Shown here piece by piece: positions 52,795 through 64,000 of a stretch of 64,000 bases of DNA. The translations under genes were made by a program, and so were the position numbers. Within the stretch, counting starts at the first letter, position 1, and each line of letters starts with the position of its first letter. This stretch comes from Lactifluus volemus. Its lineage: Eukaryota > Basidiomycota > Agaricomycetes > Russulales > Russulaceae. The notes below the pieces were generated by a model. That model worked only from the letters and a program-made list of their open reading frames with translations, made no database searches and was not told where the DNA came from. The stretch covers positions 1 through 64,000 of the forward strand of contig WTXI01000079.1 in NCBI GenBank assembly GCA_022376515.1, in the 5' to 3' direction.

Positions 52795-55700
52795 GATGAG
52801 GTATTACGGGTGCGGGGTGTAGGGTGCCAGTGTGAACTGGAAACTATAACGATCCATAGAGAGATAAATACCTGCAGCACCTTTCCGGACTGTGTCTTAC
52901 CGGGGAATTCCGACCTGCATAACCGCATTATCGGACAGAGATGCAGACCGATGGAACTAGGCACCAACCACCGGCTTCATGTCGGAGAGATCCATCACGC
53001 GGGGCCAATTTCAAGTGATAGCATCCGATCTGGTATGAGCGTTATTGTGAACCACGTCCGACATCGCGTACTACCCGGAAAGCTTAAAGTCGTAGAATTT
53101 CATGAGAGTCGTTGTTACGACCACCTGTGGCTGAGAGTGCCAAGATCAGGCTGGGCAATGTGCCAAGCTCAGAGCCTCAGGCTGGGCATTATCAGTCAGT
53201 AGAATTACTGCCTCCAACGTTCAAGTCCGTCATTCCCATGCGTATTATTCCGAATCGTGAGTTACCCCTACGCATTGAAGAAACTTTTCGGGGCCAGATC
53301 GATGGGCGGCGGTCAAAGTCTAGCGAGATGACCGGGCTCTTCATCTTGTTGTGGAAGGGGCTGTGACGATAAGGTCCCGATTGAGGTGTTACAATACGTA
53401 CCTCGATGGCCATGTGTGCACAGGAGAAGCCAAGTGCTCGAACGAGGTACGAGGTACCGAGTAAGCAGAGAGCCGGGTGGCTGTGTGTCGGAACTCGGGC
53501 GCACCGCAGCCACATCTCAGGCCACGTGCACGGCGAAGCGCTCATTATCCTTTTTCACTTCACGACCGCAACGATTTCCAGTGATCACAGTCTCGAACCT
53601 GCAGGGCGCTGCATGGGCGTTGTGTTATTGTCCTATTGGTCAGTTGTGCCTGTTTTGTTTTTCGCCGGTGTTCCCGTAAGCCGATCAACTTGGAAATCCA
53701 CTACCTCGAGTCGTTATTGCCACTTCAAGGGATAACGGGAACACTACTGTAGGCGAGTCCCCTCTCTATGGCCGTGAAACTGTTGACGGGTTATCAGAGC
53801 GCTGCGAACTTTGCGGACTCGGACGAATCTCAGCCCCCATGTGACGCCTCTACACTTTCTCCTGGAAACCTGTGCGGTACTCACACGGAACACCCAGTCT
53901 GACATAAAAATTTACCGTACGACCTGCGAAGGAGAACAAGGACCCGCCGCAATGGTGACAGACTCGATGGTTTCCAATGAACCAAGTTTTTTTTTTTGAT
54001 TATGAAACATCCGCACAAAACTGAAAGCTCTCCCCGTCCAATTCGGGTAACTGAACATTACAGGACCCGTATCTATCGCAACGTGCCAATATCATTGACT
54101 GGTTAAGCGCTCTTCCTTCGATGCAAGTTGGGCTTCCACCGCAACCTTTTTGCAACTCGCGTTAGCAGGTGCAGTCTCCAGGACCAGAGAGGCCAAGGCT
54201 CGTCCCTATGAACTTTGGAGCAGGCAGCGAGCCACGAGGGGCCTGATGGATATCACGTTGGCTTTCCAGGTGTGCCAGTATTTCCAGCATTGCACCGTCT
54301 CCTTGTCGTCCTATTTGGTTCCGGTCAATTTTGGCCACATTCCCCACATAGTCATGACCCGGAGGATGGCTACAATGATCAAAGTTTTCTGATGAGCGTG
54401 GCATCGCTGCCATTCGCTATTCTTCTCTTGGGTGACCTTTATCACATAAGGTTCCATTATGCGCGCTGCGCGCTGCGTGCTGCGTGAACGGATCCCGTGA
54501 AGAGAAAAGGCGTGGGCTAGAATTTACTTTGCTACAGATTGTTTATAGCATATCTGACAATTAGAATCCTTTACCAAGTCGTGTACTAGTGGCACGTTCT
54601 TCATTCTAGGAGCACCCCTGATGTGCCAAGCTTCAGTACCAAGGTGCAATGCAGCTGCAGACCCTCCCACTAGCAGAGGATACCGCAACGGTTGACATCT
54701 TTCATGACAGCGTGTGGGATGTTTGCCAACATGTTGGAAGGCGCAAAGATGGGCTCGGAAGGGACGTTGTTGGGTTAATTGCGCAGTGCCAGTGCGAGCT
54801 CAGACTCGGAGTTCTGCCTTTCCCGGTGCCTTACTCTTACGTTAAGTCCCCTCTCTCCATTCCTTTCCCACAACCTCTACATCTAGAATCACGTCCTTCT
54901 GTCCATCAACTTAAAAAAAATACTCCGTCTTAACCGAAACGCCCTGGGGAGGCTTTTTTGATGCGACGGCACCGTCAAATGCAAATATCCACGATGAACA
55001 AGGACTCGGACTCGGAAGTGGCCCATTCTATAGAAAGTCTAAGGATGCAAAAAGCTGGGTGTTTGCCCAAAGTGAGCTGCTTGCTTGGCGTTGCGACGTG
55101 GACAACGCATTAAGGAGTTGACAGGGTGTTACGGTTGTTGTGCCTAGGTGACCTCTTCTTCTGCGTGCTTGATTGTATTATTACCCAGTACTTTAACTGG
55201 TCGATCAACGTGTGACCACGATACTTTCATCATTCTAGGCACGCAACAATGTCGTTTCCATGTAATTTATCAGCTCACGTGGACTTTCTCTACCCGCTCA
55301 TTCTTGGTCGTCCCCGCTATGGTTCTGACCAGTGCATCCACCACGGTTCCTGACTGGCTCTGAGTTTCTGAATCCCGTGCTTTTGGGCATCCACTGAGCA
55401 CCCATGAAGCTCCTCTATGACCATGTATCTCGACGTTGACTCCTCGGATGACCACCAACCAAATGTCGTCAACGCCTATGCAGAACGAAAATTTGTTCGT
55501 CGTCCTCCTCTTCCTCTGTCCGCTACCGCACCGTCATACACTGCCGCTTTGGAAATCTGAACCTGTCCGGCGCCCAAGATTCCTTTGTGCATGAGTTAGA
55601 GGCAGTGTTAGCTCCATCTGGACACTGTATATGCCTTCAAACACGAATTTAACTCAACTAAGTGATTATTTCGCTCACAAGTAGTATATAGTACATAGAG

Positions 55701-55974
55701 ACAACACTGACATGTTGTAGTATACATATGTCACTAGTGTTGACCCGTGCTGCGCACGGGAGCCCAGCAATCCCATTTTTGATGTGATGGAGCTTCCAAT
55801 TGTGGGAAGCTGACAAAACTTCGGCGGACTTCACATGGGACAAAATTTCAAACTCCGATCTACGCCTCAGTCGAGCCTGCTGTCATTGAAACGACCCAAC
55901 TAGTAAGACATTTCTGTGCAATCCTATCCAAATACCTCACAAATCTGTTATACCCCTAAACTTCGCCAGCAACA
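52795..55974. other. 3.2-kb stretch without a supported gene
   Basis: Both strands hold only short overlapping frames (for example 53192-53545 minus and 54150-54487 plus) without domains, helices or consistent introns. No repeat shared with the rest of the window was noticed. The region may contain an unrecognised gene or old transposon DNA. Confidence 0.35.
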
Positions 55975-56274
55975 ATGACAGACAAAGTATATATCAAAGG
56001 TTTCGAAATCGACATGGCCAAAGTCGCCGAGATGTTCGGTGAGGACAATGTGGACGCGGCAATCGTTACGATGGTCAAATACCTTGACCGCAGCTCATAC
56101 ATACGTATAACCACCGGATATGTACCCCACGACGAATCCCATGCGCTGGTGATCGTTCTCGATATGGATAGTGACGAGGACAAGTTGAAAGAGAGGCCCT
56201 TGCGTGAAGTAGACCCGACATTTGAATGGATGGGCAAGGCCCTGAATGGACCCAGTATTTGGGAGGAATCGTAG
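55975..56274 (+). CDS. Small acidic protein of unknown function
   Basis: 99 residues, start MTDKVYIKGFEIDMAKVAEM with AACAATG context, stop TAG at 56272-56274, no intron. It is acidic, with two segments that look structured (KVAEMFGEDNVDAAIVTMV and LVIVLDMDSDEDKLKERPL) and no signal peptide or helix spanning a membrane. The regular alternation of charged and hydrophobic residues and the clean start argue for a real gene. I recognise no family. Nothing in the neighbourhood suggests its role. Confidence 0.5.
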   Translation: MTDKVYIKGFEIDMAKVAEMFGEDNVDAAIVTMVKYLDRSSYIRITTGYVPHDESHALVIVLDMDSDEDKLKERPLREVDPTFEWMGKALNGPSIWEES

Positions 56275-56412
56275 ATGGCTCAGCGGAAGTACTTGAGGTA
56301 AGCACAGCTTCAGTCTCATGGTCAATGAATATTGTGGAATCCCGTGTTGTATCCAGATTTCTGGATCGCCACTGTTAAGTCGTAGCGTTGAGAGTACTTT
56401 AGATTGACGTAT

Positions 56413-57090
56413 TCAGTCAAGGCTATCTATGATGGTGCGAATAGAGTGACATTTGTATCGTGTCGTGCACCACCAGTCCTGACGGAGCAACTTCCTTTTT
56501 CCAGAGGCTCCAGAATCATCTTTCGTCCCCCACGAAAGTATGGGCTTTGAACCCAGCTCTGCTGAGAAATCCAAGATTGCCGGATCAGGTACAAGCGATG
56601 TGGTGATGCCTTCTCCTTCGCAATCATCGTGCGCATCCGGTAGACCTAGCATTTCCGGGATTGCCTTCTTAACTTCAGCACCTCCTCCCTGCTGAACCAT
56701 AAGGATCAAGCTGAATTGTTGTAAAGTAGGGCCCGACAAATAAGAGCCATCGGAGGTCTGCACTATTTGGAAGATAACCTCCTTTAATAGCTGATTTAAC
56801 CTGGTCTTCTGCCTGGAAAAAGGACGCTCACAGCTTTTTCTGGACCTCGTCAATTTTGGAAATCTATGGCGAAATCAGGCAATGAGGCACGTTTGTCGAC
56901 TGGCTCTTCAGGATTCCAACGGAAGTGAAGTTGTGGGAAAATGGTATAGCGATTGCGCGGTTGTTTATGAAGTATGAAAGCCTCTGTTATGGCACCGTAG
57001 GCGTCGTATTCGTTTGGGGATCCCATAACAGATTCATGGCCATGTCTTTCAGATAGAACTGATCGTCCGCAGTTATCATTGCTGCAGACT
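56413..57090 (-). pseudogene. Degraded gene of an uncharacterised basidiomycete family
   Basis: On the minus strand a start-like MITADDQFYLKDMAMNLLWD near 57090 is followed in the next frame by EYDAYGAITEAFILHKQPRN, IFPQLHFRWNPEEPVDKRAS and LPDFAIDF. After a gap come FFQAEDQVKSAIKGGYLPNS and DLRWLLFVGPYFTTIQLDPY, again in a different frame from the last piece (LILMVQQGGG to IRTIIDSLD). The pieces are in the right order but in three frames. I recall similar sequences as dispersed proteins of unknown function in agaricomycetes; this is memory, not a search. Most likely a decayed copy, less likely a gene with unresolved introns. Confidence 0.5.
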
Positions 57091-58099
57091 AACTATTGGT
57101 TTTAATGTATATCAGATTAGATGGCAACTCACATATCGAAATTATTGATCGCGCCTTAAATTTCCGCCAAGGGTCACAAAAAGTTCGCGACTCGACCGAT
57201 GACAGGGCAAGTTAGGTGGTTGTAGGATGCAACCTGAAGATATAACTTCATCGATGATAAGTGATCGATCTTCCCACGGACTTCGATCAGGAAATTGACC
57301 GGTTCATCTTTGGCATCTTGCAAAGACTCTTACAGTCCAAGCTTGCCCACGGTGAGGCCACTGAGGCCGAACTGGTTCTCGTTGCTGAGCCAAAAGTGAC
57401 ATGGGAGGCATTATGAGAAAGTAAAGGCACACACACTAAAATGGGGTGGCCGAGATTGCGAGATGGACGCTGCGTTGGCTTTGATATTGTGTCGCTGTCG
57501 AGCGTTCTGTATACTTCCGGGCATCAGTCACAGCTCAGCTTGAAGGGAGAAATGACCTTTCTACCGGCAAGCAGCCTTGCCTGACACCCGTGAGGGTGCC
57601 TCACTGCCAGCCGGCAGTCTTCACCACTCATAACACCACCATCTCAACAGGATTTCCACTTGATTCCGATACACAATCTGATGCCCCTCACCGTTGTGAA
57701 CGTGGGCCTTCGGATCCAAAGTGACCGAAACCTTCAACAATTTCCAAAGAAATTGCCAAAAGAGATGGAACGGATGGCGGGCGAATCACCAGACAGACGA
57801 TCGCGGTCACAATCTTGCATTGAGGGACCCTGAACATTTCAAATCTTTCGATAGGAGTGGTGAGTTGATTTTGGTCGACTCACCTGATCGATATCCAATC
57901 ATCTTTGGTAACGTTCCATACCGACCATGAGAGTAGAGGCTCGTCAAACTGTGCCACTGCAATGTCACGAGGTCCTGCGTGAACTTCATCAAGCGGGACC
58001 GAACTGGCCCAGCCATGGCTTACGGCACTGTTGCCTGCGAAAATCCACGCAAACGAAATTGACGGGTTTACGTGGTTTTTGGTGTATGAAGAGAAATGA
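57091..58099. other. Stretch with two possible gene fragments on the plus strand
   Basis: A frame at about 57265-57415 reads DFDQEIDRFIFGILQRLLQS and ends VTWEAL before a stop. A second frame at 57721-57930 reads ETFNNFQRNCQKRW and ALRDPEHFKSFDRSGELILV. Both look protein-like but are isolated, and I cannot join them or name a family. Confidence 0.3.
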
Positions 58100-58700
58100 A
58101 TAGTTTCTGCACGTTGACACTTGGCACCATCCGTGCTAACTGTGTGAACGTTCACATCGGCAAAGGTAAGGTTGTGGCGTGTTCAACCATTTGAAGCGAA
58201 ACGATAGAAAAGAGGAGCGGCGGTCACGGTTGGCCTGCGAAAGTTCCCACGGATCAAAATCGGCTTCAATTGGCCAGTCATTTACACTTCACTTTCCGAC
58301 AAGCACTTAGAGTCGCAGACGGCAGCGTTGTCATGTATCTCTTTGGGTAACTAAAGGAACTGCTCACTTGGTACTAGTGTGGGTCCTTGTCAGCTCAGTA
58401 CAGTACTAACTGAGTACAGTTCTGCAAGATGGGGCTTTCGAGAGCCAAAATCGGTTACCTGAACCTACACTGAACACTGCAGCTAACCGTCTGGTTGCCA
58501 CATCTTAAACCCGCGTTTCGTCGTCAGGTACTTTGGGCAAACGCTACTACTATGACTACTCTATAATTTCCCTTGCAGGGTTCGAGCCCTGATCACAGGT
58601 TCTCCAATCTCAGTGCTGCCGGCACTCGGATGTTATGCAATGGTACTCTAAGGCATTCACTGGTACTACTATGCAAATAGACCTGATGTGACGCAGATAA
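58100..58700. repeat. Composite dispersed repeat, copy 2 (partner at 44090-44600)
   Basis: 58100-58390 is the inverted match and 58562-58695 the direct match of the blocks at 44 kb. The relative orientation of the two blocks therefore differs between the copies, and about 170 bases of other sequence separate them here. Confidence 0.65.
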
Positions 58701-58993
58701 ACCGCCAGTGGTCCAGTTGGGTCGAGCGGTGACTTTGATGCTGTAGCTGCCCTTTCACTCGATCTCTCGGTAAACCATCCAGCCGTGAGACGTCTGGGGA
58801 TGAGACGTCTGACTTGCTTTGTCGTTGACACCCCTGGACCTTCCTTCTCTGTATATCTATATATGTTACGTCTCCCTGCCTGATTAGCTTCCAATATCGT
58901 GCCCTCTCCCGCTCCACATTCTTTATCTTGTATTTATTGCTGTACCTTCTCAGACTACACGTCCCTTTCTAAAACTCTTTCACCTCGCTCTCC

Positions 58994-61283
58994 ATGACAT
59001 CGCCATCATTTCACTTACCACCGTCCAAAGAATCTAACTTTACGACGCAAGAAGTCGACGACGACACTCACCATGAGGTTCCTAAAGATTGGAAGTTCTG
59101 GTGCATCATATTCTCACTCGCGCTCTCTGCCCTCCTCCCTGCCATAGATCTTGTGAGTCGTCTCTTCTACCCTCAGCGCAGAGGAGATATGCGCATTTTA
59201 CACAAAACATATCGTAGACCTCAATTGGGGCGGCCCTGCCGACAATTGTTCGTGAACTGGAGGGAGAGCAGTTTGTCTGGGTTGGTTCCGCATATACATT
59301 GGGCGCTACAGCCCTCGTCCCTCTTTGTGGCGGGCTAATGCAGGTACGATCACGAATACACTCCACGAGTCCAAGACATATCTCAATAAATCTACATGGA
59401 AATTAGATTATTGGACGACGGCCCATCATGCTGACTGCGCTTGTCCTCCTCGCACTCGGAAGCACTATCTGCGCCACTGCATCGAGTATGAATATGCTCA
59501 TTGCTGGAAGAAGTATGTCTGTCCCCCCACACGGTCGTGCAACCTACTAAACGTTCCACTTGAAAGCTGTACAGGGACTGGGAGCAGGAGCAATTACATC
59601 TTCGACACAAATTTTATTATCTGATCTGGTCACGCTTCGGGAGCGTGGCACCTTCAGCGGCCTCATTGCACTGTGTGTGATCCTCCTCATTGCGTGCCTC
59701 GGACGTTACTGATATCAAGCAGCGCTTGGGCATTCGGTGGTGGTGTTGGTCCAGTCATTGGTGGGTCATTGGCTCAGCGAGGACAATGGTGAGTGTCCCA
59801 TTTACAATCAACTCACCAGACCTCATCAATCTTTGCTACGTTTCCGTAGGAGATGGATATTTTGTAGGTTGAATTCTGTCAATCGTGCGGTCAGTGTCGT
59901 GAATAAAGCACCTAGATCTCAACCTACCCATATGTGCCCTCACCGCAAGTCTAGTCTTACTCTTCTTGCGTCTCAGAACGCCACCTGCAACTCTGAGAGA
60001 AAAGCTCAGTAAAATCGATTTTATGTGAGTACATGGAACTAGGATTGCTAGTTCCCCGACCTCCAGGCGATCTTATGTTTTGTTGGTAGAGGAAATGCTC
60101 TGATCATTGGATCAGTTACCTCTCTCGTCATCGGGCTGACGTGGGGAGGTGTGCGTTATCCATGGTCATCTGTCCATGTCTCGGTGCCCCTGATTTTTGG
60201 TTTCGTGGGGCTGAGCCTCTTTGTCATCTATGAATTCTACTTTTGCAAACCGCCTGTTGTGAGTTCTTTCCAAGAGATGAAACCATTATTTGAACTGCTT
60301 TCAAGGTTCCAATTTTACTGCGCCTGGATTGGACTGGCGCCAGTGGTTATCTCCAAATATTTATGATTGCTGTGGTAACGACGAGCTTGGCTTGTACGTA
60401 AGAAATCTACATATCGGAACCTCTCGGCCGCTGACTTGGATGTCTCCAACCGAAACTGGCAGATTGGTACCCAGTCTTCTTCGAAGCATGTAAGGTGACA
60501 TCTCCCACCGAAGCTGGTATCGACTTGTTTGGGTTGTCATGCAGCTTCGGCTTCATCGCCATCGTGGCAGGTGTTGTGGTTAAGAAGACAGGCAACTACG
60601 TGATTCCAACTTACGTTGGCTGGGTGCTCGCGGTCGTCGGCGCGGGCTCCTAACGACACTGCACGCGGACAGCAGTATGGCCAAGTCTATCGGCTTCCAG
60701 CTTGTCATCGGTAGTGGTGTTGGAATCATTCAGATCATCTCTATGTACCCTATCCTCGCGTCCATCCCAGTTACGCAGAACGCTCCCGCAATGGCTCTCC
60801 ACGTCTTCTTGCGGAACCTGGGCAATGTGAGTCCCTCCCTTTCCATCCATGTTTCCACCCTTCACGACTTACTGAAAAACTTTCCAATGTTTTTAGATCT
60901 GGGGTGTCACGAGCGGCGGTGCCATTTTGCAGAATGAGCTGAAGAGGAACCTGCCTGCGTCGTTTATTGCGCAGTTTCCGCAGGGCGTCAACATCGCGTT
61001 TTCGACGATACCAATCATCCCAACACTGAGCTCGTCGTTGAAGGATGAGGTGCGCATAACGTTCGAGGAGGCGCTCAAGGTGGTCTGGCAGGCGCTACTC
61101 GGGGTCTCGATCGCGGGTTTCTTATTCAGTCTCGGTATGCGGCAGCTGGACTTGCACTCGGAAATGGACGAGGACTGGGGAAGGAGAGACGTGACGCCAC
61201 CATTGGGTTTGAAGTTGCCGCAGCGGGGTACGGACATGGGTGGAGTGGCGGGCAGTGTAGACCATAAGCCAAGTGAGGTCTGA
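58994..61283 (+). CDS. Major facilitator superfamily transporter, 14-helix drug:proton antiporter type
   Basis: Plasma-membrane exporter type. The start is MTSPSFHLPPSKESNFTTQE at 58994, the stop TGA at 61281-61283, with many short introns. Spliced pieces in order are WKFWCIIFSLALSALLPAID, ALPTIVRELEGEQFVWVGSA, YTLGATALVPLCGGLMQ, IIGRRPIMLTALVLLALGS (motif A region), IAGRTVQGLGAGAITSSTQI, AFGGGVGPVIGGSLAQRGQW (antiporter motif C), LDLNLPICALTASLVLLFLR, GLTWGGVRYPWSS, DWTGASGYLQIFMIAVVTTS, YWYPVFFEACKVTSPTEAGI and ALHVFLRNLGNIWGVTSGGA. The C-terminal tail is hydrophilic. All pieces could be joined without a frame break. The order and motifs fit the 14-spanner (DHA2-like) multidrug families; the substrate cannot be told. 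A core-promoter-like CTATATATG lies near 58856. Confidence 0.85.
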
Positions 61284-62002
61284 GACAAAACGCACATGTA
61301 CAGTATGGTCCCGGTGCTGGGCACTGAAGTTTGATTTTAAACTTTCCCAAAAGATCCCCTTCAATAATACGCTTTGATACGTATTTATTCCTAAATCAGC
61401 TGTTTTTATTTTCCTCTGGTCATCTTGAGCACGTTGTACGCGTCGGTATAGTGGGAAATCCGTAAATGGGTCCTGCTACGACCTGTCTTATTTGGCATTC
61501 CACATGGCGTGAATCGTGTGCCAGGCATCCGGCGACCAGGTAGGACGGAAGGGTGAGTCCAGTGGACGCAACCTGTCCTGTTGTGGCGCTCTACACGCGA
61601 ACCTGCGATCGGATCAGGCCCATTTATTATTATTCACTGCTCGTCCTGTGAGAATACAATAGATCTGACCTGGAACGTAGTAGCCGGGCACTCTACGGCT
61701 GCCTGTCTTGTTGCGGCACCCACACACGAAGCCCAGGCCGATGCAAAGGCGCTGCCTCAGCAGATTCGACCGACTCGGATTACTGGGTACTATGTCCAGT
61801 AAATGCCTCCTTTTGCGGCATCCCACAGGCAATCTTGAGATCGTTAGCGCTCGAAGCAGTGCGCCACTGGTCCGATGATAGAATTGACGGATCCGGTTGT
61901 GTCCAATAAAAACTGTTCAGAGTAGTGACATTTGCTGTGGCCAAAGCCTGAGGAGGGGTCCAATATAGTATGGTAATCCAGGTTTTTCTACTAGTAGATT
62001 TA
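61284..62002. other. Intergenic stretch between converging genes, no gene seen
   Basis: Only short frames are present. It holds the 3' UTRs of the transporter and the kinase-like gene. Confidence 0.45.
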
Positions 62003-63971
62003 TTACATGTATTCCTCTTCATCTATGTCGTCAAAGGGCCAGTGCGCCGCGATCTGAGCCCGTTCCTCCTCTGACCCGGCCGCCGCCAATGCATTCTCCT
62101 TCAGCCGCTTGCTGCGTTTTATGACCTCATCGTAGCGCTCGACTGGCATCCAGCCCTCTGGCCCACAGCCGACCAAGTTCCGGCACGCCTCTAGAGTCTC
62201 ATCCACTCCTGTCTGTTCTGCATCAAGCTTCATCGTCTCGCGTACGTCCTCCTGGTCGAAAACGACAGGACACGACGGGTCTCCCCCCGTGAGCGTCTCC
62301 CAGTCCTCCGTTGCTTCTATCAGTGCAACCTTCAGCGCGAGAGTTTCGCCCTCCCATATGTCACTGGCGTGGCAGAAAAGGCGGCAGCGGAGCGTTCCCT
62401 CAGGATCCGTCAATGCCGCGTAATGAAGCTTGTTGTACTTCTCCGTATTTTCGACATAGTGGTAATGGACAAGGCGACTATGGTAGAGTTCCATCTCTTT
62501 ACTTTGCTGGTGTTCCTCCAAGTCATGCAGGTTCTCCGGTAGGGTAGGCCGCATCATCGATTGTGAGACAGGGTCATTGTAGTTCTGTAACTGTTGGGGT
62601 ATACCGGCAAGGAGAAACGAGGGTAGGATCGAGGTGTGTTGCCAGTCTATCACGCCGACGATGTGCAAGTTAGAGTCGGGCGACCCGGAAACGATGATAT
62701 TGCTCGGCTGAAGGTCAGGATGGCGGATGCGGAAATGACCGAGGGCCGGGTCCCTAGGGATGAGTGACGACGCGATGCGGAGATAGCGCTTCAGGTTCTC
62801 GATGTGATCCGACGGTGGCTGCTCCTGGTACTGGTAGGCTTCCCGCCTTGTACGCTCGAACGGCAGCAACGGTCGACCGAACTTCTGCAGATAAGCCAGT
62901 TCCTTTTCGGCCCCTCTTACGAGGGCTGCTTCGACACTTTCGTCTATAGTAATCAGTTAGTCTAAGAATGTAATAAATAAAAAAGGGCAGAGTTCGTCTA
63001 CATGGTCCTCGATCTACGTCGAGCTGTGATCTCCTGGCATACCACAGACGCAGACACGTATCTGGTCCGACGCAGAAACGCTCGTCCTCTAGTTTGATGC
63101 CCGGCCTCCCAGCCACCTTCTCCAAGTCTTTGGTATAGTACAGGCTTCCCCCAGCCGGGAAAGCAATCGACATCATCTTAGACTCAAGTTCAGCAAGTTG
63201 GCGTGAGATTAAAACGATGTCCTCTTCCCCTAGGTCAAACCATATGCGACTCAAGCTGGTGCCTTGTACGAATTCCATAAAGATATACTCCGTCTCTGCC
63301 GCGTTGTCCGGCAAAGGCGAGTATCTGTATACCTTAGGTATAGGCAGCCCAGAGGAATGGAGTAAGGTCATAGTAGCCACTTCACTAGCGACAGCGAAGT
63401 ACTTGGGGAGCCGTAGCCGGGTATGGGATACGCGCCACCATTTGGAAGCCACAATGCATGGTGATGAGGAAGGTACGATTAAACCCACCCTCGGCGAGTT
63501 TTTTCAGGCTGACGATATCATTAGGACTCCGACCGACGGACTCCGCTGCAAGTCGACGTAGCCCATCGACGTTGAAGACACGTCTACGCTCTGTGTGGCG
63601 AAGGACATCGTTGTAGCTGAGAATGTTAGATTACGGGTCAGGCACATACCCCATAGAATAACTATATATGAGACTTACATCCACCGCCCTGACGTGTAGT
63701 CAAAGAGATCATCACGGAGATGCGCCGTGATAGAGAACGCGCGACGTGGCGGCCAACGGGTCGGGGTGGTGATGGAGTTCGAGTAGGATGAACGCGTGAG
63801 GAGCGAGGACGGCGCAGAGACAGCGAGACAGGAACTGCCAGCAAGTCGAAGACGAGCCTCGCGCTCCCAACACAGGGCATACAGATATACGTGGAGGGCG
63901 AAAGAAGGGATCAGTTGAAATGTAACTCTGTTGAGATCTCTCGTGCCACAGAATACAAATACAATAGCCAT
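62003..63971 (-). CDS. APH-fold phosphotransferase-like protein, one base inserted
   Basis: Aminoglycoside-phosphotransferase-fold kinase of a family expanded in agaricomycetes. The start at 63971 gives a basic, Ser/Thr-rich N-terminus (possible mitochondrial presequence) before RDDLFDYTSGRW. The first intron starts with GTAAGT near 63680. Then come LAEGGFNRTFLITM and MVARIPYPAT (N-lobe), then in another frame KYFAVASEVATM, EYIFMEFVQGTSLSRIW and GGSLYYTKDLEKVAGRPGI. The second intron spans about 62946-63002. The last exon carries the catalytic loop RHPDLQPSNIIV (H-x-D-x4-N) and GVIDWQHTSILP (metal-binding Asp), then a long acidic C-terminus ending DIDEEEYM. At 63405-63408 the run GGGG has one base too many for the family frame. 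The physiological substrate is unknown. Confidence 0.75.
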
Positions 63972-64000
63972 TTCTGGTTGCGCGCCTTGTGGACTTTCCA

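Noticed and set aside
54093..54170. GACTGGTTAAGCGCTC, resembling a tRNA A box
   Set aside because: No matching B box, anticodon stem or acceptor stem follows.

Overview
The window looks like nuclear DNA of an agaricomycete basidiomycete, probably of polypore type. Coding genes are cut by many short introns of about 45-80 bases. Several gene types found mainly in mushrooms and polypores are present: a KDZ-type transposase tail, multi-copy membrane-protein families of unknown function, and an APH-fold kinase family. No rRNA, tRNA, CRISPR or bacterial-style operon was seen.

Layout. 1-3.3 kb: the 3' end of a KDZ transposase, a 2-kb AT-rich minisatellite with a four-monomer higher-order period, and a transposon-like scrap with a GA microsatellite. 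3.3-46.7 kb: a dispersed tandem cluster of eleven copies (named A-K here) of one seven-helix membrane-protein family, plus a solo 3' remnant. A, B, C, D and F lie on the plus strand; E, G, H, I, J and K lie on the minus strand. Two housekeeping-type genes, PEP carboxykinase (14.0-16.1 kb) and a GNAT acetyltransferase (17.5-18.2 kb), interrupt the array. A small double-stranded-RNA-binding gene lies at 34.0-34.4 kb. 47.5-64 kb is an ordinary gene region: a putative membrane protein, a short mitochondrial-type membrane protein, an alpha/beta-hydrolase, a second unrelated seven-helix protein, a small acidic protein, degraded gene pieces, an MFS transporter and an APH-fold kinase.

The most interesting feature is the A-K family. 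Hand splicing gives a 16-exon model in which six exons are only 21, 11, 25, 14, 19 and 10 nt. These small exons recur at the same places in the copies I checked and restore one reading frame (338 residues in copy D). One intron starts with GC in copies A-H and with GT in I-K, and further GC donors occur elsewhere. The 21-nt exon is highly variable between copies, and the C-terminal tail exon repeatedly carries frame breaks while the helical body stays open. C, D and E appear fully intact. B, F, G, I and K are intact up to the tail. H and J have frame breaks in a core exon. A lacks its 5' end. E and G lie in a 3.4-kb segmental duplication with a mosaic pattern; H-I-J-K are head to tail about 3 kb apart. 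The function of the family is unknown to me. Its shape suggests a receptor-like or sensor-like membrane protein, but nothing here proves that.

Several unrelated genes carry single-base frame breaks, some in homopolymers (hydrolase, APH kinase, dsRNA-binding gene). Residual assembly errors must therefore be considered before calling any of the frame-broken copies pseudogenes.
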